From positions 1 through 64,000 of the forward strand of contig JAVHLM010000031.1 in the NCBI GenBank assembly GCA_031082125.1: 64,000 nucleotides of DNA, given 5' to 3'. The notes beneath the pieces were generated by a model, which searched no databases, was not told the DNA's origin, and saw only the letters and a list, made by a program, of their open reading frames with translations. The position numbers were made by a program, and so were the translations under genes. This DNA comes from Candidatus Eremiobacterota bacterium (lineage in GTDB: Bacteria; Vulcanimicrobiota; CADAWZ01; Ess09-12). Of the stretch, positions 36,313 to 45,504 are shown piece by piece (within the stretch, counting starts at the first letter, position 1; the number at the start of each line of letters is the position of its first letter).

Positions 36313-37629
36313 TCACGCGCGCCCGCTCGCGGCCGTTCCGGCGTTGAGCTCGGATCCCTTCGTCTCGCGCAGGGTGGCAATGCAGGCGAGCGAAATTGCG
36401 CAGCACGCCACCAGGTAGAGGGAGATCGGCATGGAGGAGTTATGGTAAGCCCCGAGCATCCAGGTGGCCACGAACGGCGCGGTGCCTCCGGCAAGCGCCG
36501 CCCCCAATTGGTAACCAATCGTGACGCCGGTGTAACGGACGTTGGTAGCGAACAGCTCCGAGTAGAGGGTGCCGAGGACGGCCGTCACGGGCGACCACAG
36601 AATGCCGAGAGCGATCACTGTGGCGCCGACGAGCAGCGGCACCGAGCCGGCGTTCACCATTGCGAAGTAGGGGAATGCGAACGCGAGGATGCCCACGCTC
36701 CCTGCGATGTAGAGAGGCTTCCTCCCCAGGCGGTCGGCGAGAACCCCGCCGATGGGGATGAGCGCCGTGCTGACGATGGTGCCTATCGTGACGGCGTTCA
36801 GCGCCTGCATTTTCGAGAATCCGCACTGGTTAACTGCGTACGAGATGATGAAGGTGGAAAAGATATAGAAGGGTCCCGTTTCCACCACCTTCAGACCGAC
36901 GGCCAGCAGCACCTCGCGCCAGTGATAGCGAAAGGTGTGCGCAATGGGAAAGCGCGCGATCGTGCCGCTGTGGCGCGCTTCCCGGAATGCGGGCGTCTCC
37001 TCGATGCCCTTGCGGATCCACAGTCCGACGAAGACGAGCACGACCGATGCCAGGAACGGCAGCCGCCAGCCCCAGGACAGGAAGCTCTCCTCGGGCAGAA
37101 GGCTGACGAGCGTCACCGCGAGGGTGCCGAGGAGCAGGCCGACCGTGACGCCCATCTGCGGGATCGATCCGTAGAAACCTCGCTGCCCCGGCCTGGCGTG
37201 CTCGATGGCCAGCAGCAGCGCCCCGCCCCACTCGCCTCCGAGTCCAAGCCCCTGCACGAACCTCAGCACGATGAGCAGTGTCGGGGCCCAACCACCTATA
37301 GCCTGGTAGTCGGGCACGCACCCGATCAGCACCGTGGCCGATCCCATCAGGGCAAGCGTCAGCACCAGGCTCACCTTCCGCCCGACCTTGTCACCAAGGT
37401 GCGAGAAGACTATGCCGCCGAGGGGCCGGATGAAAAACGGGATGGCGAAGGTGGCGTAGGCCTGGAGCAGCGCCACGTTGGGATCCCCACCCGGGAAGAA
37501 CCTTTTCGCGAAGACGAGCGCCGTGACGGTTCCGTAAAGGAAGAAGTCGTACCACTCGATAGACGACCCTATAAGGCTGGCGATGAGCGCACGGCGATGC
37601 ATGTTCTGGTCATCAGAGGCCATCGGCAT
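36313..37629 (-). CDS. MFS transporter, metabolite:H+ symporter (MHS) family
   Basis: About 438 residues with 12 predicted membrane segments. MHS signatures: IEWYDFFLYG in the first helix, RPLGGIVFSHLGDKVGRK in loop 2-3 and GLGLGGEWGGALLLAIEHA in helix 4-5; ADRLGRKPLY marks the 8-9 loop. These proteins import organic acids or osmolytes (for example 2-oxoglutarate, shikimate or proline/betaine) with protons; the substrate cannot be read from sequence. ATG 37629 or 37623 follow GGAGA. The gene is conspicuously GC-rich compared with its surroundings and stands alone, which suggests transfer. Confidence 0.93.
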   Translation of the reverse strand: MPMASDDQNMHRRALIASLIGSSIEWYDFFLYGTVTALVFAKRFFPGGDPNVALLQAYATFAIPFFIRPLGGIVFSHLGDKVGRKVSLVLTLALMGSATVLIGCVPDYQAIGGWAPTLLIVLRFVQGLGLGGEWGGALLLAIEHARPGQRGFYGSIPQMGVTVGLLLGTLAVTLVSLLPEESFLSWGWRLPFLASVVLVFVGLWIRKGIEETPAFREARHSGTIARFPIAHTFRYHWREVLLAVGLKVVETGPFYIFSTFIISYAVNQCGFSKMQALNAVTIGTIVSTALIPIGGVLADRLGRKPLYIAGSVGILAFAFPYFAMVNAGSVPLLVGATVIALGILWSPVTAVLGTLYSELFATNVRYTGVTIGYQLGAALAGGTAPFVATWMLGAYHNSSMPISLYLVACCAISLACIATLRETKGSELNAGTAASGRA

Positions 37630-37962
37630 GGGTCTCCACACAAGAGATAGGCATTTGCTTTCTGCCTCCCACCGATCTTATCAGAAAAGAACTCTCCTGG
37701 CAAGAATATCTAACCCTTTTTTCAGCTTCAGAGGTCGGGGGTGATGAGCTCACTGTCCGCTGAGCTGGAATGAAATTTCGTTATTTCTGCCGCTTATTTG
37801 ACAGGCCATCAGAAAAGAAGCAGGCGGCTTCCTGCGGCTTATCGGGGACACTCCTTTTTAAGCCCCTTTCTGAATAAGGGATTAATGACGGTTTCCGCGA
37901 AATGCTTTATGTCTTTCATGCCAGGAAAATCCATCGTTGTCATGAAAAAAAGGAGTCGTCAC

Positions 37963-38036
37963 ATGGAGGAAAATGAGCTCTTCAATGCTGTGGAGCGGGA
38001 TGACTGCAGGGCAATTGCCAAGGCTCTCGAGGGGGG
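37963..38036 (+). pseudogene. ankyrin-gene 5' fragment
   Basis: ATG at 37963 begins EENELFNAVERDDCRAIAKA, the typical start of an ankyrin cap repeat, then ends at a run of seven G bases. Downstream the reading frame belongs to an unrelated gene tail. Confidence 0.55.
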
Positions 38037-38039
38037 GCG

Positions 38040-38294
38040 CAGTTCGAAAACGCCGTCTTCACCCAGCTCAGGCAACACGGCAGCCTTGCCTACTATGCAC
38101 AAAAGACGGGAAGGGAGATCGACTTCATCCTGGAAAGGGAAACAGCCTTTGAAGTGAAGGAGTCACCACTGCCGACTGATGCGAGGAGTCTCAAAGCGCT
38201 CTCTTCAAAAGCCCGTACCTCTGAGGCCTTTCTTGTGGGGCGTTACCGCGTGCCTTCCTTCAGCGACTATATATGGGGCGGCGATATTTTCTGA
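38040..38294 (+). pseudogene. DUF4143 ATPase 3' fragment
   Basis: 84 codons reading QFENAVFTQLRQHGSLAYYA, then GREIDFILER, AFEVKESPLP and a terminal SDYIWGGDIF. This is the C-terminal nuclease-like part of AAA/DUF4143 proteins (compare the intact gene at 40274). The rest of the gene is absent, and it is joined directly to an ankyrin fragment. Confidence 0.7.
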
Positions 38295-38635
38295 CCGCAG
38301 CTCCCTTCACTGATCCGGGGCCATTATGGCAGGCTCGACATTTTCCCCAACCAGATTCTTGCCTCTGCAATGGTTGACCGCCTGAGGGATAATGCATATC
38401 GCCTCATCATTGAGGGAGAAAGCTGCAAAAATTCTCATGTGCTCAAAGAGATAGCGGCTTAGGAGGGGTGAGCATACTATGAAAAGAAAGGGGGGATCCC
38501 GGAAGAAATCAAATTATTCTGGTAAGCGCCCAGGACAAGGGAGGGGTACAGTCAGATTTTCACCAGGGGGTGCAAAGGAAATCAGGTGGATCGATTAGCC
38601 GATCATGGGTGGATCGATTAAGGCGATCAGTGACA
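38295..38635 (+). mobile_element. IS21-family remnant
   Basis: After the DUF4143 stop the same frame reads LDIFPNQILASAMVDRLRDN and then YRLIIEGESCK, ending at TAG 38460-38462. This resembles the C-terminal part of IstB, the IS21 helper ATPase. At 38585-38635 the motif GTGGATCGATTA occurs twice and the segment ends GATCAGTGACA, resembling the multiple terminal repeats and TG...CA ends of IS21 elements. istA, most of istB and the left end are missing. Confidence 0.55.
38479..38598 (+). CDS. small basic peptide within the IS21 remnant
   Basis: 39 residues, ATG 38479 with GGAGGGG upstream, rich in Lys, Arg and Gly (MKRKGGSRKKSNYSGKRPGQ). Its stop lies in the terminal repeat of the element. It may be an accessory ORF of the IS or chance. 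Confidence 0.35.
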   Translation: MKRKGGSRKKSNYSGKRPGQGRGTVRFSPGGAKEIRWID

Positions 38636-38899
38636 GTTTGTTCCGAAGTTTTCTTTGCCTGCAGGCTGAACAGATGACTCAGGGCTCCAGAATATGGCTT
38701 TGAAAAAGGAGTCACATTGAAAATCCAGAGCGAGGCCGGCCTCCTTTATGGATCTTCTCATTCTGTATATTCCTGTTCCCATTTTTTCTATATATCCTAT
38801 CCTGTGAAGAAGAGAAGCAAAGGTGTTTTCAGGACCTTCGAGATATCTGCACGACGCAGGAAGCTATCGAGTTTTCTTTCATCGAAATGTGTATCAAAA
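38636..38899. other. intergenic region without recognised genes
   Basis: No supported gene, RNA or repeat between the IS21 remnant and the small ORF at 38900. Confidence 0.45.
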
Positions 38900-39088
38900 T
38901 CAAATCACATGGCAGTAAGGCAATATCTTAAGCATTTCGCCAGTAGAGATGCCAGTTAAGCCCTGCCGGTCAATTTCTTCTTCCAGTCCTTTGCGTCGCT
39001 CTGGCAGGACGTTAATCCTATTCGCAAGGACGGCGCCGTATTGTGCAGTGAGGTCACATATGCAGAAGTTCTGAAATGCTTCTGACAT
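38900..39088 (-). CDS. small hypothetical protein
   Basis: 62 residues from ATG 39088 with GAGGG about 7 bases upstream. Helical, with AVLANRINVLPERRKGLEEE and GISTGEMLKIL. No signal peptide. Family not recognised. It ends opposite a low-complexity region and could be real or a remnant. Confidence 0.4.
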   Translation of the reverse strand: MSEAFQNFCICDLTAQYGAVLANRINVLPERRKGLEEEIDRQGLTGISTGEMLKILPYCHVI

Positions 39089-39235
39089 TTTCAACCCTCA
39101 TTCCTTTCCCTGTGTGCTAATTTCATTTGGTATTCTGTCTTTCCTGTTGGACAAAAGTGGAGCAGTGCAATATTATCACTTGAAGTTGCTCGCCAAGGTA
39201 ATAGATGAGCTACTGGCTTAGATTCTGAGTTTTTA

Positions 39236-39264
39236 TTGTCAGTCTGCCTGAAAGGAAGTATAAT
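39236..39264 (+). promoter_or_regulatory. promoter of the toxin-antitoxin operon
   Basis: TTGTCA (39236-39241), 17-bp spacer, TATAAT (39259-39264). A perfect 10-bp palindrome AGAAGCTTCT at 39273-39282, near the start site, is a candidate operator for autoregulation. Confidence 0.65.
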
Positions 39265-39295
39265 ATAGTATGAGAAGCTTCTGTGAGGAGGAAGT

Positions 39296-39544
39296 ATGAA
39301 AGAACAGGATCTCATGGCGAGGATTGTGATCAATCCGAAAGTAATGACAGGAAAGCCGGTAGTAAAAGGGACGAGGCTCACTGTCAATTTCATCCTGGGG
39401 CTGCTTGCCCATGGGGCGACAATAGATGAGATTCTTGAGGAGTACGACGGCCTTTCCAGAGAAGATATCTCAGCCTGCCTTCTCTTCGCATCTGAGACTC
39501 TTGATAACACGACATTTGGGCCGCTCATCGCCGAGGCCTTGTAG
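39296..39544 (+). CDS. DUF433 antitoxin
   Basis: 82 residues, ATG 39296 after GAGGAGG. Typical DUF433 sequence: RIVINPKVMTGKPVVKGTRL, then LLAHGATIDEILEEYDGLSRED. It is a small helix-turn-helix-like protein that usually binds its own promoter and neutralises the toxin encoded next. The stop codon directly abuts the ATG of the DUF5615 gene, so the two are translated as a pair. Confidence 0.9.
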   Translation: MKEQDLMARIVINPKVMTGKPVVKGTRLTVNFILGLLAHGATIDEILEEYDGLSREDISACLLFASETLDNTTFGPLIAEAL

Positions 39545-39895
39545 ATGAGATTCATCATTGATGAAAACACTGGCCCGGGGGTAGCACGATGGCTCTTGCA
39601 GAAGGGACATACTGCTTTTTCTGTCTACAAGGAAGCCCGTGGGATAGACGATGAGGAAGTACTCAAAAGAGCATGCGAGGATAATTATATCATAATCACC
39701 TGTGATAAAGACTTCGGTTCATTGATTTATCGGGAACGCAGAGAGCACAGGGGAGTCATTCTCCTCAGACTGAAGGATGATCGTACACAATGCAAGATTG
39801 ATGTTCTCGAAAAGCTTCTGCTTCATTATGGTTGCCAGTTGGATAAGAACTTCGTCGTCGCGACAGAAAAGCTCGTGCGTATTGTGAATGCTTGA
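39545..39895 (+). CDS. DUF5615 PIN-like toxin
   Basis: 116 residues. PIN-like fold signature: FIIDENTGPGVARWL at the start, DDEEVLKRACEDNYIIITCDKDFGSLIY in the middle, RGVILLRL afterwards. The acidic residues D7/E8 and the D in TCDKDFG form the expected metal-binding pocket, suggesting a ribonuclease toxin. Coupled to the DUF433 antitoxin. Confidence 0.88.
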   Translation: MRFIIDENTGPGVARWLLQKGHTAFSVYKEARGIDDEEVLKRACEDNYIIITCDKDFGSLIYRERREHRGVILLRLKDDRTQCKIDVLEKLLLHYGCQLDKNFVVATEKLVRIVNA

Positions 39896-40273
39896 GCTGA
39901 ATTTATGATATTATCTTCAGCCAGCAATAAAATCTGAAGTAGAAAGTAATTCAGCGCCCTGGCGAATTGTTGCTCGAAGAGCAATGCAGACGCTTCAAGC
40001 AGCTGGTAAGCATGATACGCGTCAATAGAACCGGCCGGAAGAATGGCCCCTGGCCTCACGTGACGATTGTTTCGCGTATTGGTTTTGCGGCGGGGAAGAT
40101 TTTCAGAAGATTTTGTTGCGTCACTTGTCAGCTGAAATGATCCACCGCATGGTAACCCTATTGATCCAGCGGTATATGGTGCTGATAAAGAGGGTATAAA
40201 ATTATTGCACCGAAATTGTTAAGGGTTAAACAAGAAATTGACCTTAATTTCTTAAAGTTGAGAAAGGGAAATA

Positions 40274-41605
40274 ATGAAGAGGTTTGTAACCGACAGGCTC
40301 ATCGAATGGAAGAAAAGCGCTCGCCGAAAGCCCTTGATAATTCGCGGAGCCCGTCAGGTAGGGAAATCATGGGCTGTAATGGATTTCGGGCAGAGCTATT
40401 TCCCCGGCAGGCTCCATGTGATAGATCTGGAAAAACGTCCTGACTGGCATGAGGTGTTTCAGGGGAACCTTGTTGCATCCCGCGTCCTGTCGGAACTGGA
40501 GATACTTCTCAATGCTGAAATAGAAGCAGGAAAAGATCTACTGTTTTTTGACGAGATTCAAAGCTGCCCTCGCGCTCTCACAATGCTTCGTTATTTCCAT
40601 GAGGAGATCCCCGAGTTGCATGTAATTGCAGCGGGATCACTGCTGGAGTTTGCCCTGAAAGACAGTTCCTTCCCGGTCGGCAGGGTGCAGTTCATTGACA
40701 TGTATCCCCTGTCCTTCCCTGAATACCTTATGGCAACAGGCAATGATAAGGCTGCCGAAGTGATACGGTCAGAGCCTGAACCGCTTCCCGAGAGCATCCA
40801 TGCTCTTCTTCTCAACGAGATGAGGAATTATCTCTTCATCGGAGGAATGCCGGAGTGTGTTCTCTCTTACGCAGAAACCCGGAGGCTCCGCAATTCCTTT
40901 CAGATCCAGGCTGACCTGATAAGCACCTATCGGCAGGACTTCTCAAAATATGCACCCCATGCTGATAAACATTGCCTTGACGCAGTGTTGTTTTCTATTG
41001 CGAAAAATGTGGGCCGGCAGATAAAATATGCCAGGTTGACTGACAGTTATTCAATCCCCACTATTAAAAAAGCTTTTTCGCTTCTCAGTCTGGCGCGTGT
41101 TATCACGAAAGTGCCGTCAGCATTGCCATCAGGTCTTCCACTAGGCGCTTCAGCTTCAGAGAAGCGTTTCAAGGCTCTGATGGTCGATCTGGGGTTAATG
41201 CAGCATCTCTGTGGACTTCCGATAGAGACTGAAATCAGGCAGGCTGACATTCTGGACATTTACCGGGGAGCTCTTGCAGAGCAGTTCGTAGGCCAGGAAT
41301 TTCTTGCAGGAGGCCAGGAGTCCCTTCATTACTGGAGCCGGGAAAAAAGTGGCAGTACCGCTGAGGTTGACTACCTGATCGTGAGAAACGGCCGCATCTA
41401 CCCGGTAGAAGTAAAGAGCGGGGCTCCAGGAAAGCAAAGAAGCCTCAGGCTCCTTCTGGACACATACCCTGGGTGCCCTTCAGGCCTGGTTCTGTCAAGT
41501 GCTGCCTTTCAGGAAAAGCCGTCACAGAAGATGAATTATCTGCCGCTTTATTATGCGTACTATCTGGCAAAGACGAATGGCACAGCAGGCTTGGGTGCGC
41601 CTTGA
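40274..41605 (+). CDS. AAA-family ATPase with DUF4143 C-terminus
   Basis: 443 residues, ATG 40274 preceded by AAAGGGA. N-terminal AAA_14 domain: Walker A RGARQVGKSWAV (about 24-35), Walker B LLFFDEIQSCP, sensor AAGSLLEFAL. C-terminal DUF4143 domain contains VDYLIVRNGRIYPVEVKSG, a D...ExK pattern of the restriction-nuclease-like fold. Such proteins are common in accessory regions and often multi-copy; the cellular role is not settled. A fragment of a relative lies at 38040. Confidence 0.92.
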   Translation: MKRFVTDRLIEWKKSARRKPLIIRGARQVGKSWAVMDFGQSYFPGRLHVIDLEKRPDWHEVFQGNLVASRVLSELEILLNAEIEAGKDLLFFDEIQSCPRALTMLRYFHEEIPELHVIAAGSLLEFALKDSSFPVGRVQFIDMYPLSFPEYLMATGNDKAAEVIRSEPEPLPESIHALLLNEMRNYLFIGGMPECVLSYAETRRLRNSFQIQADLISTYRQDFSKYAPHADKHCLDAVLFSIAKNVGRQIKYARLTDSYSIPTIKKAFSLLSLARVITKVPSALPSGLPLGASASEKRFKALMVDLGLMQHLCGLPIETEIRQADILDIYRGALAEQFVGQEFLAGGQESLHYWSREKSGSTAEVDYLIVRNGRIYPVEVKSGAPGKQRSLRLLLDTYPGCPSGLVLSSAAFQEKPSQKMNYLPLYYAYYLAKTNGTAGLGAP

Positions 41606-41617
41606 AAAAGGCTGCAC
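41593..41617 (+). terminator. hairpin at the end of the DUF4143 gene
   Basis: GGTGCGCCTT and AAGGCTGCACC form a stem (one bulge) that includes the stop codon. There is no T-run, so it may be a stabilising 3' hairpin rather than an intrinsic terminator. Confidence 0.3.
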
Positions 41618-41866
41618 CTGTAAAATAAGGCAAGGCCCTGTGTGCTTTTCAACCTGTCGAGCAGGGCGTCAGCCGTGCTCGGGTAACCACTCATGGCATG
41701 CCATTTCTCCACCGGCAGTTGGCACCTTTATCCATGCCGGCACCTCAGCCGGGAAATTCCATAAGAGAATCTTGCCTTGAGGGGCCTTTTTTGTTACACT
41801 TGTGGGGAGGCTGAAAAGCAGCTTTCACATATTCACTACATTACCGGGAAGGGATGGGAAAAGCTT

Positions 41867-42337
41867 ATGTGCACAGGAACATCTGTTAAGATCGCAGTGA
41901 TAATTGCACTTGCTGCCTTTCTTTTTATCAACGGCTGCCAGGGAAAGCCGGCAACTGACCATAACTCTGCTTCATCACCTGCAGGCAGCTCCTCCCCGGC
42001 GACTCCCGCACCAGTCTCAGAAACAGGTGCAGAACCGGACACAAGCACGCCCGAAGGCGAGATCGCCTACCAGATGACCCTGATAAAAAAGGGCGATACA
42101 GAGAAACTGAAGGAATGCTTCACCCCGCGGTTAAAAGACAGAATCACCGGGGACATGGTAAAACAAGCACAGGGTGAAGTTGGCAGATACACCATAAAAG
42201 AGCTTGTGGACTCTTTTGAAATAAGCACCCATGGGGGAAAAGAAACCGCAAAGATCAAAATGAAAAACGGCCGCACTCTCACCACGCTGGTGAAAAATGG
42301 AGACCGGTGGCAGGCCGACACGATATGGTTCAAGTAA
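41867..42337 (+). CDS. small lipoprotein of unknown function
   Basis: About 156 residues from ATG 41867. Signal peptide with lipobox FINGC, then a Ser/Thr/Pro linker. The C-terminal 100 residues (GEIAYQMTLIKKGDTEKLKE to WQADTIWFK) resemble the NTF2-like/DUF4878 type of compact domain. Its 3' end overlaps the start region of the following propeller gene, suggesting a coupled pair at the cell envelope. Confidence 0.75.
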   Translation: MCTGTSVKIAVIIALAAFLFINGCQGKPATDHNSASSPAGSSSPATPAPVSETGAEPDTSTPEGEIAYQMTLIKKGDTEKLKECFTPRLKDRITGDMVKQAQGEVGRYTIKELVDSFEISTHGGKETAKIKMKNGRTLTTLVKNGDRWQADTIWFK

Positions 42338-43419
42338 ATATCTTCCGTTTTATTGCTCTGCTGCTTGCGATTCTGCAGCTCTTCCTCTTTGAGCCGGGAC
42401 CAGGAATGGTCTGCGCACAAAAAGAAGGCGGCTCTCCCTGGTCCACCTTCCGGCACGATAACCAGGGCACAGCCCGCAGCAGCGCTTCTGGCCCCGAAAG
42501 TGGCGATATTCTCTGGTCAGCGAGCCTTTCTGAAGGAAGGACATCCAACTGTGCGCCTGTGGCAGGTATGGATGGCACAATCTATGTCGGCACCTGGGGA
42601 GCGCAGAGAGGAGTATTGGCAGATCATGGCCGCGGCAGGCTTTTCGCGGTGAGCCCCCAGGGGAAGGAGAAATGGAGGCTTGAAACCGGGGGAGCCATCT
42701 GGTCGGCCTGTGCCATAGGCAGAGACGGCGCAGTTTACTATGGTGACCGTGCCGGCACCGTGGGTGCCGTCCGTGACGAGGGACAGGACGGGAAGATTCT
42801 GTGGAGATTCAGCAAGACGGGACACTGGTTTGATCATCTCTCTCTTGCAGATGACGGCACCCTGTACGCCGCCGGTGCATTCATTGAGGGCTTCAAGAAG
42901 CAGCGCGCCTCCCTGGTGGCCCTCAGGAATGGAAAGGAGAAGTGGGTGATGCATGCCGGGCCCGCGGGCACCCTGGAGCACTGGGTATCCTGCATGGGAC
43001 TTGCCGGGGACGGCACCATTTATATGGGAACACAAAGCATACAGGTTGAGGCGGCGAAATACCCCGACTTCGGGAAACTCTATGCCCTGGCTGACAGGGG
43101 AGACCGAGTCGAGGTGAAATGGACCTTGAACGCAGGCTCAGGTATCTCCGGGATAGCCATTGACAGGAATGGGGTGATTTATTATTCCGTGCGGGGCGAC
43201 AGGTCAAAAGGCGTGCCGGGGACCATCCATGCCGTGGGACCTGATGGAAAATCCCGCTGGAAACACCCTGCAGCCGTGGAAGGGGAGCTGTGGTGGGGAG
43301 GCAACCCCGCCCTTGTGGAGGGAAGGCTGTACGTGAGCACCGCGGCGAGCGCCGATATCTCCAACCTGTTCCCTTCAAAGCTGGTTCCCCGCCTCTATGC
43401 AATCGGCAGGCATCCTTGA
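42325..43419 (+). CDS. secreted PQQ-like beta-propeller protein
   Basis: About 364 residues from ATG 42325, overlapping the upstream stop. Signal peptide (FIALLLAILQLFLF, cleavage near VCAQ). It contains repeated GTIYVGT / GAVYYGD / GTLYAAG / GTIYMGT blades followed by LxAxxxxGKxKW motifs, the pattern of PQQ-like (quinoprotein-type) propellers; the motif set suggests 6-7 blades. No catalytic calcium or PQQ ligands can be assigned, so it is probably a binding scaffold in the periplasm. Confidence 0.85.
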   Translation: MVQVNIFRFIALLLAILQLFLFEPGPGMVCAQKEGGSPWSTFRHDNQGTARSSASGPESGDILWSASLSEGRTSNCAPVAGMDGTIYVGTWGAQRGVLADHGRGRLFAVSPQGKEKWRLETGGAIWSACAIGRDGAVYYGDRAGTVGAVRDEGQDGKILWRFSKTGHWFDHLSLADDGTLYAAGAFIEGFKKQRASLVALRNGKEKWVMHAGPAGTLEHWVSCMGLAGDGTIYMGTQSIQVEAAKYPDFGKLYALADRGDRVEVKWTLNAGSGISGIAIDRNGVIYYSVRGDRSKGVPGTIHAVGPDGKSRWKHPAAVEGELWWGGNPALVEGRLYVSTAASADISNLFPSKLVPRLYAIGRHP

Positions 43420-43598
43420 GAGCGCCGCGCGCAGCAGGCAAGGCGGGGCCCGGGTGCCGGGTCTCCTGCTTTACTTCCGCTGAAGTGATGGGCCTGCTGT
43501 TTTCACCGGCTCGAAATAAGCGGGCCGGACTCGCTATGCAGCAGCAAATTATTATGTTATAATCTATTGCAACAGGAAACAAGCGAGAGGAGCCCCCT

Positions 43599-44927
43599 AT
43601 GAAAGCCGATCACATATCTCCCTCAACAGCTCGCTTCCACTTTGAAAAGAGTGCTGCCCGGGCCGGAAATGAGAATGCCGCGCAGCCGCAGGACTGCTTC
43701 ACCCCATCAGGGAAGGAAGAGGCGCCCGCCGTGGACGCGAGGCTCGCCGCGCAGCTCCTGATGCAGAAGACGCGCCCGCAGCCGGACCACATGGTGTGGG
43801 AAGCGCCACTTGAGGGCGGGATGAAATACCCGCCTGCCCTGGGACCTGATGGCACGCTCTACACGGCGGGCGGCAACAACCGCCTCTGCGCCATCGACAG
43901 CGCCACGGGAAAGGAGAAATGGCATTTTGACACAGGCGAGGCTTTTGAATCGTCGCCTCTCCCCGGCAGTGACGGCTCCGTGATTTTTGCCTCGAAAGAC
44001 GGGCACATCACGGCCCTTGACGGGAAAGACGGGGCAAGGAAATGGGAGTTCCGCACGGGCTCAATCTACGAGAGCACCCCCGTGCTCTCGGCAGACGGCA
44101 CCCTTTACGTGAAGGGGCAGAATAATCTCTTCGCCCTCGACAGCACCACGGGAGAAAAAAAATGGGAGTTCAGGAAGGATGACGTGCAGCAGCTCACCGA
44201 GCCTGCCGTCGGGGCGGACGGGAAAGTCTATGTCGCCTGCGAGAGGGGAAGAGTCTTCTCCCTCAACGCAGCCAGCGGCAAGAAGCTGAAGACCTTCAGG
44301 AAGGGCGCTGAGAACCGCCTCTTCCCGCCGGTGACCTCGCCGGGAGGCTCGCTCTACATTGGTGGTCCCGGCACCCTGTACTCCCTTGACAGGGAAACAG
44401 GAAAGATCTTCTGGAAATACACCTCTTATTCCAACAACCCCCTCCATCCCCTCGTGGGCCCTGACGGCAGGGTCATCATCGAATCGCTGAACAGGATCAT
44501 GGGCATCGAGCGTTACACGGGCCGCGCCGAGGCGGGCCCTAAATGGTCCTTCGAGGTGGGAGACCACAACTACTTTTCGTCATCCTTCGGCCCCGGCGGA
44601 GACATTTACACCGCCTGCGGCAACGGGAACATATACGTGCTCGACTACGAGACGGGGAGGCAGAAGCACGTCCTGAAGACCGGCGACGACAATTTTCTTA
44701 CGATCCGCCCCCTGGTGGCGAAGGACGGCACCATATTCATAGGAACCCAGGATAAGCTCTACGCCCTTAATCCTGAAAAGAAGACCTCCGCGAAAGAGAA
44801 GCTCGAGAAAAAGGTCCAGGAGCAGCAGAACGCCGCCGGGCAGGAAGAGGCCACCAGGATAGTCGTCGATGAGCAGAAGGTCAGCATCGGCGGCATCTCC
44901 CTGAACATCAGGAAAGAGGTGCCGTAG
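43599..44927 (+). CDS. signal-less PQQ-like beta-propeller protein
   Basis: 442 residues, ATG 43599 with GAGAGGAG upstream and TATAAT at 43558-43563. About eight blades with GTLYTAGGNNRLCAIDSATG-type repeats span residues 68-390. The N-terminal 60 residues are polar and disordered, with no Sec signal, unlike the preceding propeller. A short coiled-coil-like Lys/Glu segment precedes the C-terminal IVVDEQKVSIGGISLNIR. The N-terminus is reminiscent in composition of the signal-less peptidases at 3313 and 34362. Confidence 0.87.
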   Translation: MKADHISPSTARFHFEKSAARAGNENAAQPQDCFTPSGKEEAPAVDARLAAQLLMQKTRPQPDHMVWEAPLEGGMKYPPALGPDGTLYTAGGNNRLCAIDSATGKEKWHFDTGEAFESSPLPGSDGSVIFASKDGHITALDGKDGARKWEFRTGSIYESTPVLSADGTLYVKGQNNLFALDSTTGEKKWEFRKDDVQQLTEPAVGADGKVYVACERGRVFSLNAASGKKLKTFRKGAENRLFPPVTSPGGSLYIGGPGTLYSLDRETGKIFWKYTSYSNNPLHPLVGPDGRVIIESLNRIMGIERYTGRAEAGPKWSFEVGDHNYFSSSFGPGGDIYTACGNGNIYVLDYETGRQKHVLKTGDDNFLTIRPLVAKDGTIFIGTQDKLYALNPEKKTSAKEKLEKKVQEQQNAAGQEEATRIVVDEQKVSIGGISLNIRKEVP

Positions 44928-45013
44928 GAGACGCCCGGCGCTACGGGGGGCATTCTCCTCTTCCGCCGGCCTTGGATAATTTTGGACCAGGGGCAGCGGA
45001 GCCAGGGAGGTTT

Positions 45014-45493
45014 TCATGTCAGCTTCGAAGGCCCCGGAAAAATCTCACGCGCCTCGAAAGGCTCACTTCTCCAAAGCTCGATACGGTAGAAATCGCCTGT
45101 GCTTCCATCGTGGTGAAAAGCCGTCTGCCCCCCGTAGAATACTCTGGCGGCATACTCACCGGGGGTGCAGGGGATCTCGCCGAATCTGCCATAATGGGGT
45201 CCATCGGGACATCCGGCCAGGACGAAGGATGAGGATTTGATGCTGACGGTGCATTCGATGATCCTGTCCCATCCAGGGGTGAAAAGGTGTTCCGGCGGCC
45301 CCGGAAGGAGCTCCACCTCAACTGATATGGGCGAGAATTCGCTGATGACGAAAATGCTCACTATACCCTGGCCGCAGTGAAATCTTCTGCTGAAATCCCT
45401 CTCTGTAAAACGGGCGGTTGCCATCTCGTCATAGTGCACGGGATCCTGCAGATAGAACTGTCCGTAGGCGGGGGTATGAGTCACCTGCATCAT
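45014..45493 (-). CDS. hypothetical beta-sandwich-like protein
   Basis: 159 residues with a weak GGGGTG ribosome-binding site. Beta-rich, with VSIFVISEFSPISVEVELLP, WDRIIECTVSI, and CTPGEYAARVFYGG. The WDR...PGEYxxRxxY order resembles small immunity-type proteins, but I would not name a family. Its start lies 12 bp after the end of the radical SAM gene on the same strand. Confidence 0.6.
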   Translation of the reverse strand: MMQVTHTPAYGQFYLQDPVHYDEMATARFTERDFSRRFHCGQGIVSIFVISEFSPISVEVELLPGPPEHLFTPGWDRIIECTVSIKSSSFVLAGCPDGPHYGRFGEIPCTPGEYAARVFYGGQTAFHHDGSTGDFYRIELWRSEPFEAREIFPGPSKLT

Positions 45494-45504
45494 TCTTCAC
45501 CCCG

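Noticed and set aside
36442-37650. A 402-residue plus-strand open frame opposite the MHS transporter
   Set aside because: Composition is Arg/Glu/His-rich and repetitive, as expected for the antisense of a GC-rich gene; the transporter on the other strand has clear membrane segments and family motifs.
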